NCBI GenBank assembly: GCA_037176845.1
Contig: JAYKXP010000324.1
Location: 1 to 26,723, forward strand
Reading direction: 5' to 3'
Source of the DNA: Paramarasmius palmivorus
Taxonomy: Eukaryota; Basidiomycota; Agaricomycetes; Agaricales; Marasmiaceae
DNA length: 26,723 nucleotides
Below the pieces are notes generated by a model that had not been told where the DNA came from, ran no database searches, and saw only the letters and a program-made list of their open reading frames with translations. This document shows, piece after piece, positions 1 to 9,938 of this stretch; within the stretch, counting starts at the first letter, position 1; each line of letters starts with the position of its first letter. Both the position numbers and the translations under genes were made by a program.

Positions 1-226
1 TATTAGGAGACTAGACGGTTCATTAACTGTGTTGATGTGGCCGGATTTCGGGCAGGAATGAGTCCTACGAGCTTACTCCTCGGCGCACTTTGATGTGGGC
101 GTTTCCATTTGCAACCGAATGCTCACAAGGCAATTCGTTGTCATCGAAGGTGAAGGTGCGTTAGAGTCATTTGTAGTATCAAAAGTACCAATTGCATCAT
201 AATTATTCTTCAAAACTATCTTATGA
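1..226. other. Left-edge sequence, no gene seen
   Basis: I see no coding segment, RNA gene or repeat here. The reading frame of the retrotransposon that follows is closed by a TGA at 224-226. The insertion boundary may lie close to that point, but I could not identify a target-site duplication. Confidence 0.4.
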
Positions 227-1669
227 GCTCAGCGCTCAGTCGCTGCAAACAGACTGACATTAGCGAGTTTCACATTCTCTATCAAGCTTCCAGGTCTGCA
301 GGTGAAGCTGAATGGGTTCGAGCACTGGTGTGGAGATAGCTCGGCAGTGATCAGCAAACAGAAGAGTGAGTATATGCCACTGGGAAGTGTGCCTTCGAAT
401 TGGAGGGAGAACACCTCCCTGTACATGGGCGATGTTGAACTCACCAAGACTGCGAGTTATACGTATGTGGGGACGGGCTTCAACTGTACGGCAGATCGTC
501 GTCGTTTCTTTGTCACCCACTACGAGACACGTGCGAAGAAGGCTCGCAATGTCGCTTGCTCAACGTTCTCTCTCCGCCGAAGGCTTGGATTCATTCCTGT
601 ACGACAAGGAATTCAGCTATATATGGCAAGAGTAGATCCCCATCTCACCTTCGCATGTGAAGTGGTGATTGACGTTAACAAGAGTCTGCTGAAGTCACTG
701 GAGGACGTCCAGGTTTACTATCTGCGGCGACTGCTGGGTGTACACAAAAGGTCATCACTTGCCCCGCTTTTCACGGAGACAGGTGTTATGCCTATCAGGT
801 ATCGGAGGATCTCTCTGGCCCCCCGGTATTTAGTGTACCTTCTAGAGCTTGACCCGAGTAGACCGGCTTACTCCGCACTGCGGGAGTGTATGTCCATGCT
901 GGATCTGGGGCAGGACTGCTGGCTAAAGGACCTCAAGTCTGTACTTGCCGCAGACCCTATACGTATAACGGTGGACAACAGGGACTTTTCGTCGAAATCT
1001 AGAGTCGAGTTCCTCTCGAACCAGATACTAGCCGTTGGGTGGGATAATCTGATTGAGGAGATCCACTCATCGTCGAAGCTCACAATCCTCAAGAGTCGCT
1101 ATCCACGCCAGTGCACCTCAGGAGAAGCGGCGAGACCATTCACAAAGCGGCAAGCTCAGGCATACCTGATGGTGCCGATTGATGATCACCGCAAATCACT
1201 CACGAGGCTGCTGACGTCGACCCATCGGCTTGCAATTGAAACATTGCGCTGGAAGCGTAGACGAGATGGGAGCGCTATTCCCCGTGAAGAGAGACTATGC
1301 AGATTCTGCCATATTCGTGTGGAGGACGAGGTTCATGTGATATGGGACTGTGATGCCTCTATAGATCTTATGGAATTTCGAGAGGACTTTTTCAACGAAA
1401 TTGGTTCATCGGCAACGTCTATGCAGAGGACTATCGAAGAGAACGGGATTGCTGCCTTCAATAGGGCAGTGGACTGCTCTAAGATGTGTGGTCCTTTTGC
1501 GAGACTCGTACACAAGGTTCTGCAGACTTTTGATGCTGTACCACCATGGGTTCCTGATACGTTGCTATGCGACGACAGCGCCGAGGTAGACGGGGCTGAA
1601 GGAAATGAGGATATCGAGGGGTTCGAGATCCCGGAAGAAGACGATCATATTGAAGCATGGTACTCCTAA
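227..1669 (+). pseudogene. Remnant LINE reverse transcriptase, C-terminal part
   Basis: The frame is open from 227 to a TAA at 1667-1669. The first residue recognisably aligned to the family is near 296. The order of features matches the post-palm part of agaricomycete LINE reverse transcriptases: a thumb-like segment with LKLNGFEHWC-type sequence near 302-335, a YVGTGF block near 462-480, an RVDPHLTFACEV block near 628-665, an LRRLLGVHKRS block near 724-755, and a C-terminal zinc knuckle C-x2-C-x8-H-x4-C at about 1298-1351. The palm domain with the catalytic aspartates is missing. GACTGACATT at about 251-260 could be a frameshifted scrap of it, which is inference. The 455-codon frame is undamaged but cannot encode an active polymerase. 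The tail of the protein is acidic. It has no clear relation to its neighbours. Confidence 0.82.
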
Positions 1670-1938
1670 TGAGTTCTGATGGTTTGACACATAAGTTCGT
1701 ATCTACAGCCTCATTCGCGTGAGGGATGTTCTGATGCACTGTCTAGGGCCTGTGATGGACGTATAGTGGTCGAGTGGGTGTAGCCAATGATGGTGGGGGT
1801 CCGTGGCCTTTTCAGATTGTGTTCCAGTTCATGTCGTATCGTGGTGTTGTGTAGGTATCCGTAGCGTGTAGCACTGTTCTGCCTGTATACATGTAGTACG
1901 GACCCCTGCACCGATCGGGAACGGTCCATAGCAGGTAA

Positions 1939-1966
1939 TTCAAAAGTTCAAAAAGTTCAAAAGTTC
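1939..1966 (+). repeat. Short tandem TTCAAAAG-like tail of the LINE
   Basis: Three imperfect units of TTCAAAA(A)G followed by TTC are visible directly downstream of the retrotransposon 3' region. Simple repeats or A-rich tails at the 3' end are typical of LINE insertions. Assignment as the element's tail is inferred from position. Confidence 0.6.
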
Positions 1967-2908
1967 ACGTGGTGGCGCTGCGTGGGAACTGATCAAGACT
2001 CTTATCACGATCGAAAAAATGTCTCTCATGTTCATCCACAACCACCAGTCCTAAAGCCGCGATGCTCACTCCGTACAGGGTATGACTATTCAAGTCATAT
2101 CTTTCCTCGTGAGCGGGCTAAGGTCTGAGTATTCTATTCCCCCTTGATCGGCTCTTGCTGGGCCCAGCTATAATCAGCTGCAACGACATACCAGAAATAC
2201 GGTGTACTGCGAGGTTACCCGAAGATCCTGTTTTGGAGGAGGGACAGTGCTGAGTGGTGCGCTTTGGGACATGTCGCGGGGAATGGGGAAGCCGATGGTG
2301 CTTGATGTCTTTGCTTTCGAGCAAGGAGACCATGTACGTTCATTCGGCATCTCCTTTAGTTCACTTCGCGGCTTGCGGTACGCAGCAGCCCTTTAGTGGT
2401 TCCTCGCGAGTCACGGGCTGCTCCGCAAAACTCGATTCAGACTACTCTTGGTCTGGTGGCTTGTGCTTCCAATTTTTTCCCAGTCTGATTTCCTTCGGAG
2501 ATCTTTTCGGTCAGGATGATGATGTGCTGGTGTTAATGGTGTTACGGTGAGCCCAGAACAATTTTTAGCTCAACCAGTGGGCTGTCACCATGTATCAGTA
2601 GCGGTCTCAGCGCGTACTTAGCGATAGTTACTAGAATGTACATAAGGACAAGAAGCGCCACCAAACTTGCTCTTATTCGATACTTTGAATGTTTTCATCC
2701 AGCTTTCATCACGTTCAACCTTGCCAATGCGTTGCTGTATGGCGACGCTACATTACAACGCAAATAACCAATAAATAGACCAATAAAAACAATGCCTGCT
2801 GAAATAGAGCGAACAGCGAAGGGTGACCGAGGTGAACCTGGTAAAACCTCTAGTTTTTGATCGTGCCACCGGTGAACCCTTGAACAGAGCGCATATTAGT
2901 GACGAACC
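1967..2908. other. Intergenic, no supported gene
   Basis: The stretch lies between the retrotransposon tail and the 3' end of the secreted DUF3455 gene. Two open frames of 60-100 codons (2202-2396 and 2254-2550, +) were read; neither resembles a known family, has plausible introns or continues into flanking exons. I see no RNA gene or long repeat. Confidence 0.5.
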
Positions 2909-3814
2909 TCAACAGAACATGAGTCTGATGTGACACCTACAATATAACGACGTATATTTGACTGTAATCGGGGCAGATCCAGCGGCGCACTAGGAAGGGG
3001 TTCCAGATGCTTGAAATTAAGGTTTAAGACAAGAGACTCACTGAAGCAGGAGGAGGGCCACTTTTTGTATGAGTACGATATACCTCATCGGCCAGTGATC
3101 CCTGGACATTGGTCAAGTATAACCAATCGACGTCTGCACTTCCGGCAGGTGCTGGGACACCACCCTGCTTCGCGGCAAGGATGAATGCGTCCGCGTTTCC
3201 TTTGAAGGCGCGAGAAGTGAAGTCCCACTTGGGGCTTATGCCGGTACCAGAAGGACTTGCGACAAAGTAGTGTTCGCCCAGAATCGCGTTCGAATCAACG
3301 CCTTGCAGGGCTGAAATGACCTGCCCTGCCCCAATTGAGGGTGGGGCTCTCTTCCACAGTTCGAATGACATGCTGGCGAGATTGTTGAACATCGGCCTAT
3401 CGTAGAAGCAGGACACGTCGAACAACTCTGCTAGAGCACCGGCAGAACTGGGGAATAGAAATCAGGAGGGTAGTCAATTGACAAGAGCAGAAGACATACG
3501 CGTAGGTACCACTGCGACGAGAGAAGCATTAGCTAGGGATCATGGGACGATAGGAGGACGACTTACGCGTCGGAGCAAGTGTAATTTTGAGTACCGACTC
3601 CGAGAGCAATGAAAGATACCGGTTTTTGTGGTGCAGTCAGAGCACCGCCCGCAGTGTCGACTATAGCACCGGATACGTCGCAGTTGAGACTGCCTCGACC
3701 AGGGAAACCAGGGAACCCGGCAGGTGGGCCTAACGAAAAGCCAGGTCGGAAGGGAGGGGCCGCAAGTGCAGACGCAGCGAAAGCAAGAGGCAACAAAGAA
3801 AGAAGGTGGTGCAT
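2909..3814 (-). CDS. Secreted DUF3455 family protein
   Basis: Four exons on the minus strand: 3814-3567, 3511-3500, 3447-3042 and 2989-2909, joined by introns of 55, 52 and 52 nt with GTAAGT, GTATGT and GTGAGT donors. The product is 248 residues. Residues 1-19 form a signal peptide (hydrophobic Leu/Ala core ending ALAA), followed by a Pro/Gly/Phe-rich linker. The rest matches the fungal secreted DUF3455 family: SFIALGVGTQNYTC, the block around LFDVSCFY, SPKWDFTS and the DVDWLYLTNVQG / PPASC blocks near the end. Exon 2 is only 12 nt and supplies residues of the GTYA stretch joining the first two blocks, in frame. Family members are often labelled malate dehydrogenase without evidence; biochemical function is unknown. 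Reading straight through the last donor would end the protein at 3024; splicing restores the conserved Cys and the VKYTS C-terminus. The last nine residues look unlike the family and may reflect a mutation. Confidence 0.85.
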
Positions 3815-4672
3815 GCTGACACTGTCAGAGCGAACGAAAGAAAGACTGAGGAGAGAGAGGAAGGCAAGAGGAAGAAAAGTGACCGTTTGAGAGGACTATC
3901 CCTCGATCGTGCCTGCCTTTTGTAACTTCCTGAATGCTAACAAGGAACGGCGCAGAGTCGATATCCCTGACAGTGAGATTGGAACAACCCTTTTACTTAC
4001 CTGGGACTGTACGGGAAAATAAAGCGCCAGGGTTGCGGAACAGACTGAGGGTATATGAAATTTATGAGCCAGTAATGAAGCTTGAAAGCTTGAAGTCTTG
4101 CCCCTTGGATTCATATGTATGCTGCACGATCTTTTCTCTGAATTCTTCCGGTTAGCATTCTACCAAATGACCACGAAGGACAGAGTCTAGTCACGGTTTT
4201 GCGACTTGGGAAATCGAAAGACAAAATCATCAGCCTGCGGCCAAGTAGTAAGGGCTGATCTGAGTTGATGCTCCTTGATGCGCCTGAAAAATCTCCAAGG
4301 CACGTCCATCGTGTCGCGTCGGCAGAGCGTCGGTATCATAGACATGATACGGATCACCTTCATCATCCCTCTTGGACGCGTTCCCTGAATGGTTGGATTG
4401 TATTGGACCCTGCGCACCTGACTGTATTTCGGAGACAAATGGAATCATGCGAAAACAGCGTGAGAGGGGAAAGTGGTAAAGAGCGGAGAAATGCAGATAA
4501 GAGGGGTATGTCCTTGACCAATCCACGACGCTGTTTCCCATGACATCCGGATAATAGGGTATTTTCTAGGTGTCTGCCTCCATTCTATTACGCTATAGCT
4601 ACTCGTCCACTAGTAAATGCCAATGAAAGGTCTCGCATCTACCGAGAACCTGTCGCAGTTTAAATCAGCTCA
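3815..4672. other. Intergenic, promoter side of DUF3455 gene
   Basis: The first 100 nt are purine-rich and lie just upstream of the DUF3455 start. A minus-strand open frame at 4230-4541 of 103 codons was read; it matches nothing I know, and an alternative frame overlaps it. I do not support a gene here. No RNA gene or repeat was seen. Confidence 0.45.
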
Positions 4673-6425
4673 TCAATGCCGAAGTCCAAGGTTATTCCCG
4701 AAACACGAACCTAGTAATGTAACCGCCACGCACAACATTAACGAGCTCATAAGAACCATGAACCACCTCAATTTTGGATACTCCAGCGCTTCAGACGATA
4801 TCCACATCTTGAATACTGCTCCCAAACCACCCAGGTCATAGTCGGGGCTGTATACCTCATTCTCGACGATTTTATGACTAGCCAGCTGACGGATTGCCAC
4901 TACATACCAAGCCATCCCAATGCCTGCCCCGATCAGGGTGATTTTGGGTAGGAAAGGCCAGATCCAAGACCATGGCCACCTGTGAACGAAGTCCAGGCGA
5001 AGATCAGGCTCTGGCTGAAACGGCGTGAAGTCCTGCTCAGTAGGTACATCGGTATCTTCCATAGCTCGCCTTCTGAGGCGTAAAGGGAGATCTGGACAAG
5101 TGACAGAGGTTCTGCCTATCCCCAGAAGGTGCGTGTGCTGAGAAGAGATAGCACTGATGATGTGACCGGGTGATCGAAGGCCACCAGTCAATACGATAAG
5201 AGGAGGTTTAGAGAACGATTCAGACTCGAGCGCCCTGACTGCTTTTGCTGAGAAGCTTGCAAAGAACGCCTGCCGCGGTGACTTCAATCCGCTCATCATG
5301 AATTCTAAAGCTTGATCGTTAGAGGAGAGTCGGACCTGAGGTCGTTCAATATCGTACCTGGGTTTTCATAGTCACCTCCACTTATCTCTATGAAGTCTAC
5401 AAGACCCCAAGATGCCAGTTCGCGAAGGTGTTCCAGGGCACGTTCCTCCTGCTGCGTTTTACTGGTGCTCTGCTCAAGCGCACTATAATCGCTAGTGTTG
5501 AGTTTGACGCCCACGGCGAAGTCTTTGGGTGTTATGGCTCGTATCCCAGTGATAATGCGATGAAGAAGGCGAAGCGAACCGGGCCCGTACTCGTCCTTCC
5601 GTTTGTTGACCTAGTTGATATTTGAGTCAATACAAGGACCAACTGGCCAATGACACATACCTTGGGCGAAAGAAATTGGGCAAGTAGATCTGCAATGTTG
5701 CGTCAGACGTCAAAACAGTCGTTGTAGGTCAATTTCGAAGGCTCTTACATCCATGAGCAACATGTAATTGTACGCCATCGAAACCAGACCGCAAAGCAAG
5801 CTCTGCTCCGCGAACGAATTCCGAGACGACATTGTCGATGTCAAGAACAGACATTGCGCGTGGTGTTTGAAAGAGTAAATGGTGTATGAGCCATGAAATG
5901 AGTCCAGTATTTTTCGGGGATACTGGCGTAGCGCTGGGAGCTAGGGGAGGAACGAATGGATATCGTCCTCCTAAAAAGTTGCTGGACTGTCGACCGGCAT
6001 GGTTGAGTTGCATGATAGCCAATGGTCCTGGTCCTGCCTGGTGACCCCCATGTATGCAGTCCGCCAATTTTCTGTATCGGCTGACGCATTCCTCGGAAAG
6101 TGTGCGTGGAACTATCAAGTCGCGTCCGAGACTCAGGTGCGTTGGCGAAACTTGGACATTGCCAGTCATAATCATTCCCCAGCCGAAACTGGACCAGTTG
6201 GAGTACAGGGTATAATGTTGCTCATTTGGAAGCCCGCCGAACATAGAAGCTAGGTGTTCATACATCGCTACCTGAGGAGGACATGAGATGGGCTATGCCA
6301 TAGTCAATTGTACAACTCACCTTGACTAGTCGATTCTGTAGTTTCTTGCCACAAGGAAGCGTGACTTCGGCATAGATCTTCTCAATATCCCCTCCCTGAG
6401 CATCTTCGGGATGCGTTATAGCCAT
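4673..6425 (-). CDS. NADH:flavin oxidoreductase, old yellow enzyme family, membrane-tailed
   Basis: Five exons on the minus strand: 6425-6321, 6271-5749, 5689-5661 (29 nt), 5610-5358 and 5304-4673. All introns are 46-59 nt and the product is 513 residues. It should be an FMN-dependent ene-reductase using NAD(P)H. Visible family blocks are NRLVKVAMYEHLA near residue 31, QLNHAGRQ near 123-130, the substrate-binding His pair in QLHVAHGYLLAQFLSPK near 203-220, VGVKLN followed by FIEISGGDYENP, SPRQAFF, and LTGGLRSP with LLGIGRTSVTCPDLP (FMN phosphate region). Typical members end near 370-410 residues. This one continues about 100 residues with two hydrophobic segments (around ITLIGAGIGMAWYVV and WFMVLMSSLMLCVAV), so it is probably membrane-anchored. 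The start was set at the ATG at 6425; an additional upstream exon cannot be excluded. The true substrate is unknown. Confidence 0.92.
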
Positions 6426-6798
6426 ACGTTCGTCGTGGTGTTGAGGTAACCTGGATCGGCCCAACCTTTTCCGAGAGCCTGTATAGTCTCGATCCACGTG
6501 AAAAAATTCTGTTGTGACTGAAAGGAACCCGAAAGATATAGACCTTCAGACTAGGAGAAGCCTGCCAAGTACAACATCATGCTGGACGATATGAGTAGTG
6601 GTCAAAGAGAACTTGTTTACACTGACACCCCACGGACAACTGTTTATTTGTGCACGCGCCAGGGATCCTTCCTTCCTCACGATACTATAGCTAGTACATA
6701 CATCACGATCTTTCGTGTATTAAGATATTCAATAAAGTACACGAGTTGAGCATACAGTACATGGCCCATGTCTTACAAGATACACCACCCCAAATCAT
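6426..6798. other. Intergenic between OYE gene and TFIIE alpha
   Basis: This 373-nt gap holds the upstream region of the OYE-like gene and the 3' flank of the TFIIE alpha gene, both on the minus strand. It is AT-rich toward the TFIIE side. No gene, RNA or repeat was recognised. Confidence 0.4.
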
Positions 6799-8708
6799 CT
6801 AATACGCCTCCTCCTGGGATTGCAGTATCTCAAAGAACGCCGTGTACTCCTCTGGGGTCATCAGTTCATGGTCTTCCTCTGTTACTGTCGAGAACGGCTT
6901 AGGAGTACCATTGACTATGCGACGTCAGCAAGGAAGATATGGATGAAAAATAGCCTAAGATTACTCACCATAAACAAGGGGGTCCTCCGAAGCTTTCGCG
7001 ACGCCATTTTGGGACCCATTCTCAATTGACTCTGTTAGAGGACGACTTGTCTTTTGTGAGACTCCACCCCCATCCCCGTTCACTCGAGCATTTCCATTCA
7101 TCTTCTGCAACTTTGCCTTCCCAGCCGATCCTTCATCCTCATGCGACCGAGAACGTTTCCGATAATCGTTCAAGGAGTTGAGGTACTCCACCGAAGGCTT
7201 TTTATCCTCCTCTTCTTCTTCCTCGCCGTTATCAAAGTCAGAGCTACCAGGAGCACTAAGACCAGAAGGTGTAGCTTGCGCAGAAGCGGCAGCAGAGGCA
7301 GCCAAGGAAGCGTAATACTGCTCGTAATCTGTTGCAACGTCAGAAAGACTATCAGCGAAACAAAAAGGTAAAAACGACATACAGTCAGCCTCATGATTAA
7401 TCGTAGGCTTCACATCCTGCTCAATCTCCATAGGCATTTGGGAACCATTCGTCCCATTAGCCGGCCTCGCACCACCAACCACACCCAACCCCCTCAGAAT
7501 CTCATCGTTAGACGACGATATGGACTCTTGTAACGCAGCAGCAGCTTCCGCCCTCGCATTTTCCTTCACACCCAACGCCGTCAAATCCCCCGATATCGTA
7601 CTCTTCAAATGCCAAGCCGGTAAAGCATTCTGCTGCCTCTTGATCTCCGCCTGTGCATCTCTCTCCATTCGTCTCGTTGCTTCATCCTTATCGCTCGAAA
7701 TGACAACTCCAATACCATCGTCCCTAGCAGTGCTCGGGCCAGAACCAGCGATTTTGAGGCCTGAGCCAGCCTGTGAAGATTCACCGTCGTCGCGTTGTAC
7801 GAGGTTGGTCTTGATCCATGTAGCTGCATCAAACCTACACAGTCTTTAGTTTAGAAAGAGTAATAATGACAAACGAATAACCACTCACGGGGGTAGCACC
7901 ATAGATTCACTCTGCTTAAGCCCAGCCAAAATAAATCGCATCTGGTGGTTAAACCTCGACATCCTATCATTATTCCCCTGCGTACTTTCCGCATTCTCGT
8001 TATCAATAACCTCTGCACGACAAATTTCACATATGAGAATGCCCTGAGTAAAGTCCATGAGCTTGTCCACATCGAGCGGGGTATATGACTGTTTGCATTG
8101 TGTGCAAATGTAGCCCTTCTGGTCAAGTTCCTGCAGCAAAAAAAAAAAAAAAAAACACATGAGCTGGCAGTATTGGGGAAAAAAGGGGGGTAACGACGAA
8201 CATTTCGTAGAGTAGAATCAATTTTATGACGCATTCTAGCAATTCTCCATTTGACGACGTTACAGAAATGTGCATAGTCGATGTAGTAGTACTGTTTCCC
8301 CACAGCACGTTGTGCACCTTCTTTGAGCTCGTTTTGTCGATAGCTGCCCCCCAAAAAAACGTAAACATCAACTCAAAGATAAAAGGCAAAAGGCAAAAAG
8401 ATCCACGCACATCCTCACCAACGAATCATTCGACAAAACCGCAATAACCTTATTCAACTCCTTCGGCTGAAGCCCCATTCGACTCGCCAAATCGTCATCT
8501 TTAAGTCTTCAATCCATGAAAGAAGGAACGTTTAGCAACGGGGAAACGTCCACAACAAAAAGGCAAATTTTGTTGGACGCCCTGAGCTTACTTACACCGG
8601 ATGGCGCGCCAGTTGATCCATGATAATGGTATATTTGGGTTCGTAGAATGCCCTGGAGACTTGTTGGACGAGGCCTTTGAGGGTTTCTCTTTCTTCTGGT
8701 GTGGACAT
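6799..8708 (-). CDS. TFA1: Transcription initiation factor IIE subunit alpha
   Basis: Seven exons on the minus strand: 8708-8596, 8506-8411, 8343-8202, 8130-7889, 7834-7383, 7328-6969 and 6914-6799, giving 506 residues. TFIIE alpha acts in the RNA polymerase II preinitiation complex, recruiting and stimulating TFIIH. The N-terminal winged helix spans about residues 10-115, with conserved DDDLASRMGLQPKELNK and YRQNELKEGAQRAVG. The zinc ribbon follows, with Cys126, Cys129, Cys151 and Cys154. Downstream are a charged linker, an acidic Glu run (near SDFDNGEEEEEE) and a C-terminal MTPEEYTAFFEI block. That block is only reached by splicing at 6968, where reading through would stop after two codons. 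The fifth intron was placed at CAACAG (7329) because the nearer TAG acceptor breaks the frame. The third intron carries an 18-T tract before its acceptor. The gene is single copy here and shares a short divergent promoter with the small gene at 8979. Confidence 0.95.
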
Positions 8709-8830
8709 CTTGACGGTTAAGGATCGACAACCCGAGCTCCGCCACGGCACGAAGGCCGGATTCCTCCTTGTCCGACACTTGTTCTTGACGGTTTTCCGAG
8801 TTGGGGAAAATCTGAAGTTGAGCGGAGATG

Positions 8831-8850
8831 GGTGGTGGTGGTGGTGGTGG
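8831..8850 (+). repeat. GGT trinucleotide microsatellite
   Basis: Six to seven GGT units in the TFIIE alpha promoter. A shorter version (GGTGGTGG) is seen in the copied promoter at about 14335-14342. Confidence 0.9.
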
Positions 8851-8913
8851 AAGAGAAAAAGACCTTCGAACGGATCCGCGCGGTCCAGGCCCTGACACAG
8901 CGAGTGACACAGC

Positions 8914-8932
8914 TTTTCGTGACGGGCGCTTA
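8914..8932 (+). promoter_or_regulatory. Conserved upstream box of the small family
   Basis: The 19-nt box TTTTCGTGACGGGCGCTTA is found here, at 9766-9784 and (18 of 19 positions) at 14380-14397. It sits 47 nt before the copy 1 start and 27 nt before the copy 2 start. Its persistence may reflect recent duplication rather than selection; a role as leader or promoter element is inferred. Confidence 0.5.
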
Positions 8933-8978
8933 TTGCTATACAACAAAGTTTTCAGCGACTCACCATCTCCTCAGCACC

Positions 8979-9510
8979 ATGATTCATACAGCTGAATCGC
9001 TGGACCGAGTCTATCAAGGATTTCTAGCTCTCTTTCCTAACGATGGCACCCCGTAAGTGTCCTTTGTCACCTTTTAACCCCCAATACGCGCTAAACACCC
9101 CAACGTTAACTAGATTCACAGAAATGCAACCTGCCCCACCTATTCCAGACCAACTATCCGACAAATTTTGCGTCTGGGGGTATCACCTCACCGACGAACT
9201 CTTTCACGCCTACGAACAATCCCTGCCTCCATCATCATCTCACAAACGCGACTTGGCCTCCAGATACAGGGCGGTACGCGAGATGAGCGAAAAGCTTGGT
9301 ATGAGACCCGAGGTGGACTTCGTAACGGGTGACACGCCAGATCAGTCGTATATGATTTGGTCTAGACATTTCCCAACGATTGGTATCCCAGCGTCTGCGG
9401 TGCCTTGTGCGGAGAAAATGGAAAAGTTGAAAAGAGAATTGAAGTTTGAGGTGGATGCGCGGTGGTATCTTCATCCGAAGCTGGGTTCGAGGAAAGTAGA
9501 TTGGTCGTGA
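8979..9510 (+). CDS. Small unrecognised family, copy 1 (intact)
   Basis: Two exons, 8979-9052 and 9114-9510, with a 61-nt intron (GTAAGT donor, TTAACTAG acceptor), giving 156 residues. I do not recognise the family. The protein has no signal peptide, membrane segment or known catalytic motif. Blocks conserved among all copies are a DRV.QGF.ALFPNDGTP N-terminus, PAP.IP..LS.K.C.WGY.LTDELF, a helical middle, DFV.G followed by IWS.HFPT.GIP, and a C-terminal PCAEK.E.L.REL.FE.D..W..HP segment. Conserved Trp, Cys and His residues suggest a compact globular, probably cytosolic domain. The start shares the context CAGCACCATGAT with copy 2. It is transcribed divergently from TFIIE alpha. Paralogues lie at 14424, 15740 and 16452, and the DNA is so similar across exon 2 and the 3' flank that duplication must be fairly recent. 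Confidence 0.78.
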
Positions 9511-9724
9511 CCAGCTTCGTTTTTTTCTTCTTTTTCTTTTTACGCGTCCTGACGTTAAATCGGTTTTGTTTTTCCACAACGTCCATCGTCTTAGTCTATA
9601 TACATAGGTGAATGCACTTGCTAAACGTAACATTTTTTTTCTGTCCAGAAATTAAGTCCAACTGCCATTTTATGGCAAGCAACCAAGACTATAGAAATCC
9701 GCATCGCTCTTGAGATCTAAGGGT

Positions 9725-9800
9725 TGAGCGGTAGTGGAAAAGAAAAAGACTTTGAACTGAGCGAGTTTTCGTGACGGGCGCTTATTGCCATGTCAGTCTT
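9725..9800 (+). promoter_or_regulatory. Orphan promoter relic of the small family
   Basis: The segment repeats the copy 1 upstream region in order: GTTGAGCGG, a GGAAAAGAAAAAGAC stretch, then the full box TTTTCGTGACGGGCGCTTA at 9766-9784 followed by TTGC. No exon 1 homologue follows; the next feature is the 3' end of the MFS gene on the opposite strand. It is best explained as the stub of another tandem copy whose coding part was deleted. Confidence 0.65.
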
Positions 9801-9883
9801 CTCGTCGTTGCCCAACTTATCCTAGGAATTAGAAAACGAATCCGAGTTCTATTATTATGGTATTCTAATGCAATCAGAGTACT

Positions 9884-9905
9884 CTAGTTCTAGTTCTAGT
9901 TCTAG
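9884..9905 (+). repeat. CTAGTT microsatellite
   Basis: Three full CTAGTT units plus CTAG lie in the 3' flank of the MFS gene. No function is evident. Confidence 0.9.
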
Positions 9906-9938
9906 CTCCTCTAAATCTAACCAAGCGCATCTCTAGAT

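Larger units (their letters stand above)
227..1966 (+). mobile_element. 5'-truncated non-LTR (LINE-type) retrotransposon
   Basis: The segment carries only the downstream part of a LINE reverse-transcriptase ORF, about 270 nt of 3' untranslated sequence, and a tail of short TTCAAAAG-like repeats at 1939-1966. Loss of the 5' end with retention of the 3' end is the usual product of target-primed reverse transcription, which LINE elements use. No long terminal repeats and no endonuclease or RT catalytic domain are present in the window. The 5' limit is an estimate from the start of the open frame and the 3' limit is taken from the repeat tail. A target-site duplication was not found, so the exact ends are uncertain. 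Confidence 0.8.
8709..8978. promoter_or_regulatory. Divergent promoter, TFIIE alpha / small family copy 1
   Basis: The 270-nt gap between two divergent start codons must hold both promoters. It contains a GGT triplet run (8831-8850), an AGAGAAAAAGACC stretch (8852-8864) and the box TTTTCGTGACGGGCGCTTA at 8914-8932, which lies 47 nt before the copy 1 start. The same order of elements recurs at 14298-14397 before copy 2 and partly at 9725-9784, so this promoter was carried along with the duplicated gene. Confidence 0.65.
9511..9938. other. 3' flank of copy 1 plus an orphan promoter relic
   Basis: The left half is the 3' flank of copy 1, clearly shared with the flanks after copies 2 and 3 (blocks such as TTTTGTTTTTC, CAACGTC and TAAACGTAACAT). 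The right half, about 9718-9800, repeats the copy 1 promoter but has no gene behind it. A CTAGTT microsatellite follows. The MFS transporter ends at 9939 on the other strand. Confidence 0.6.

Noticed and set aside
1612..1632. GGTTCGAGATCC, resembling a tRNA B box
   Set aside because: It lies inside the LINE coding frame, its spacing deviates from the consensus and no A box or cloverleaf was seen.
4230..4541. 103-codon minus-strand open frame
   Set aside because: No recognisable family, competing overlapping frame, no convincing splice extension.
7329..7352. Alternative acceptor CTGATAG for TFIIE alpha intron 5
   Set aside because: It leaves the next exon out of phase; CAACAG at 7329 restores phase and is preceded by a CTGAC branch-like site at the right distance.
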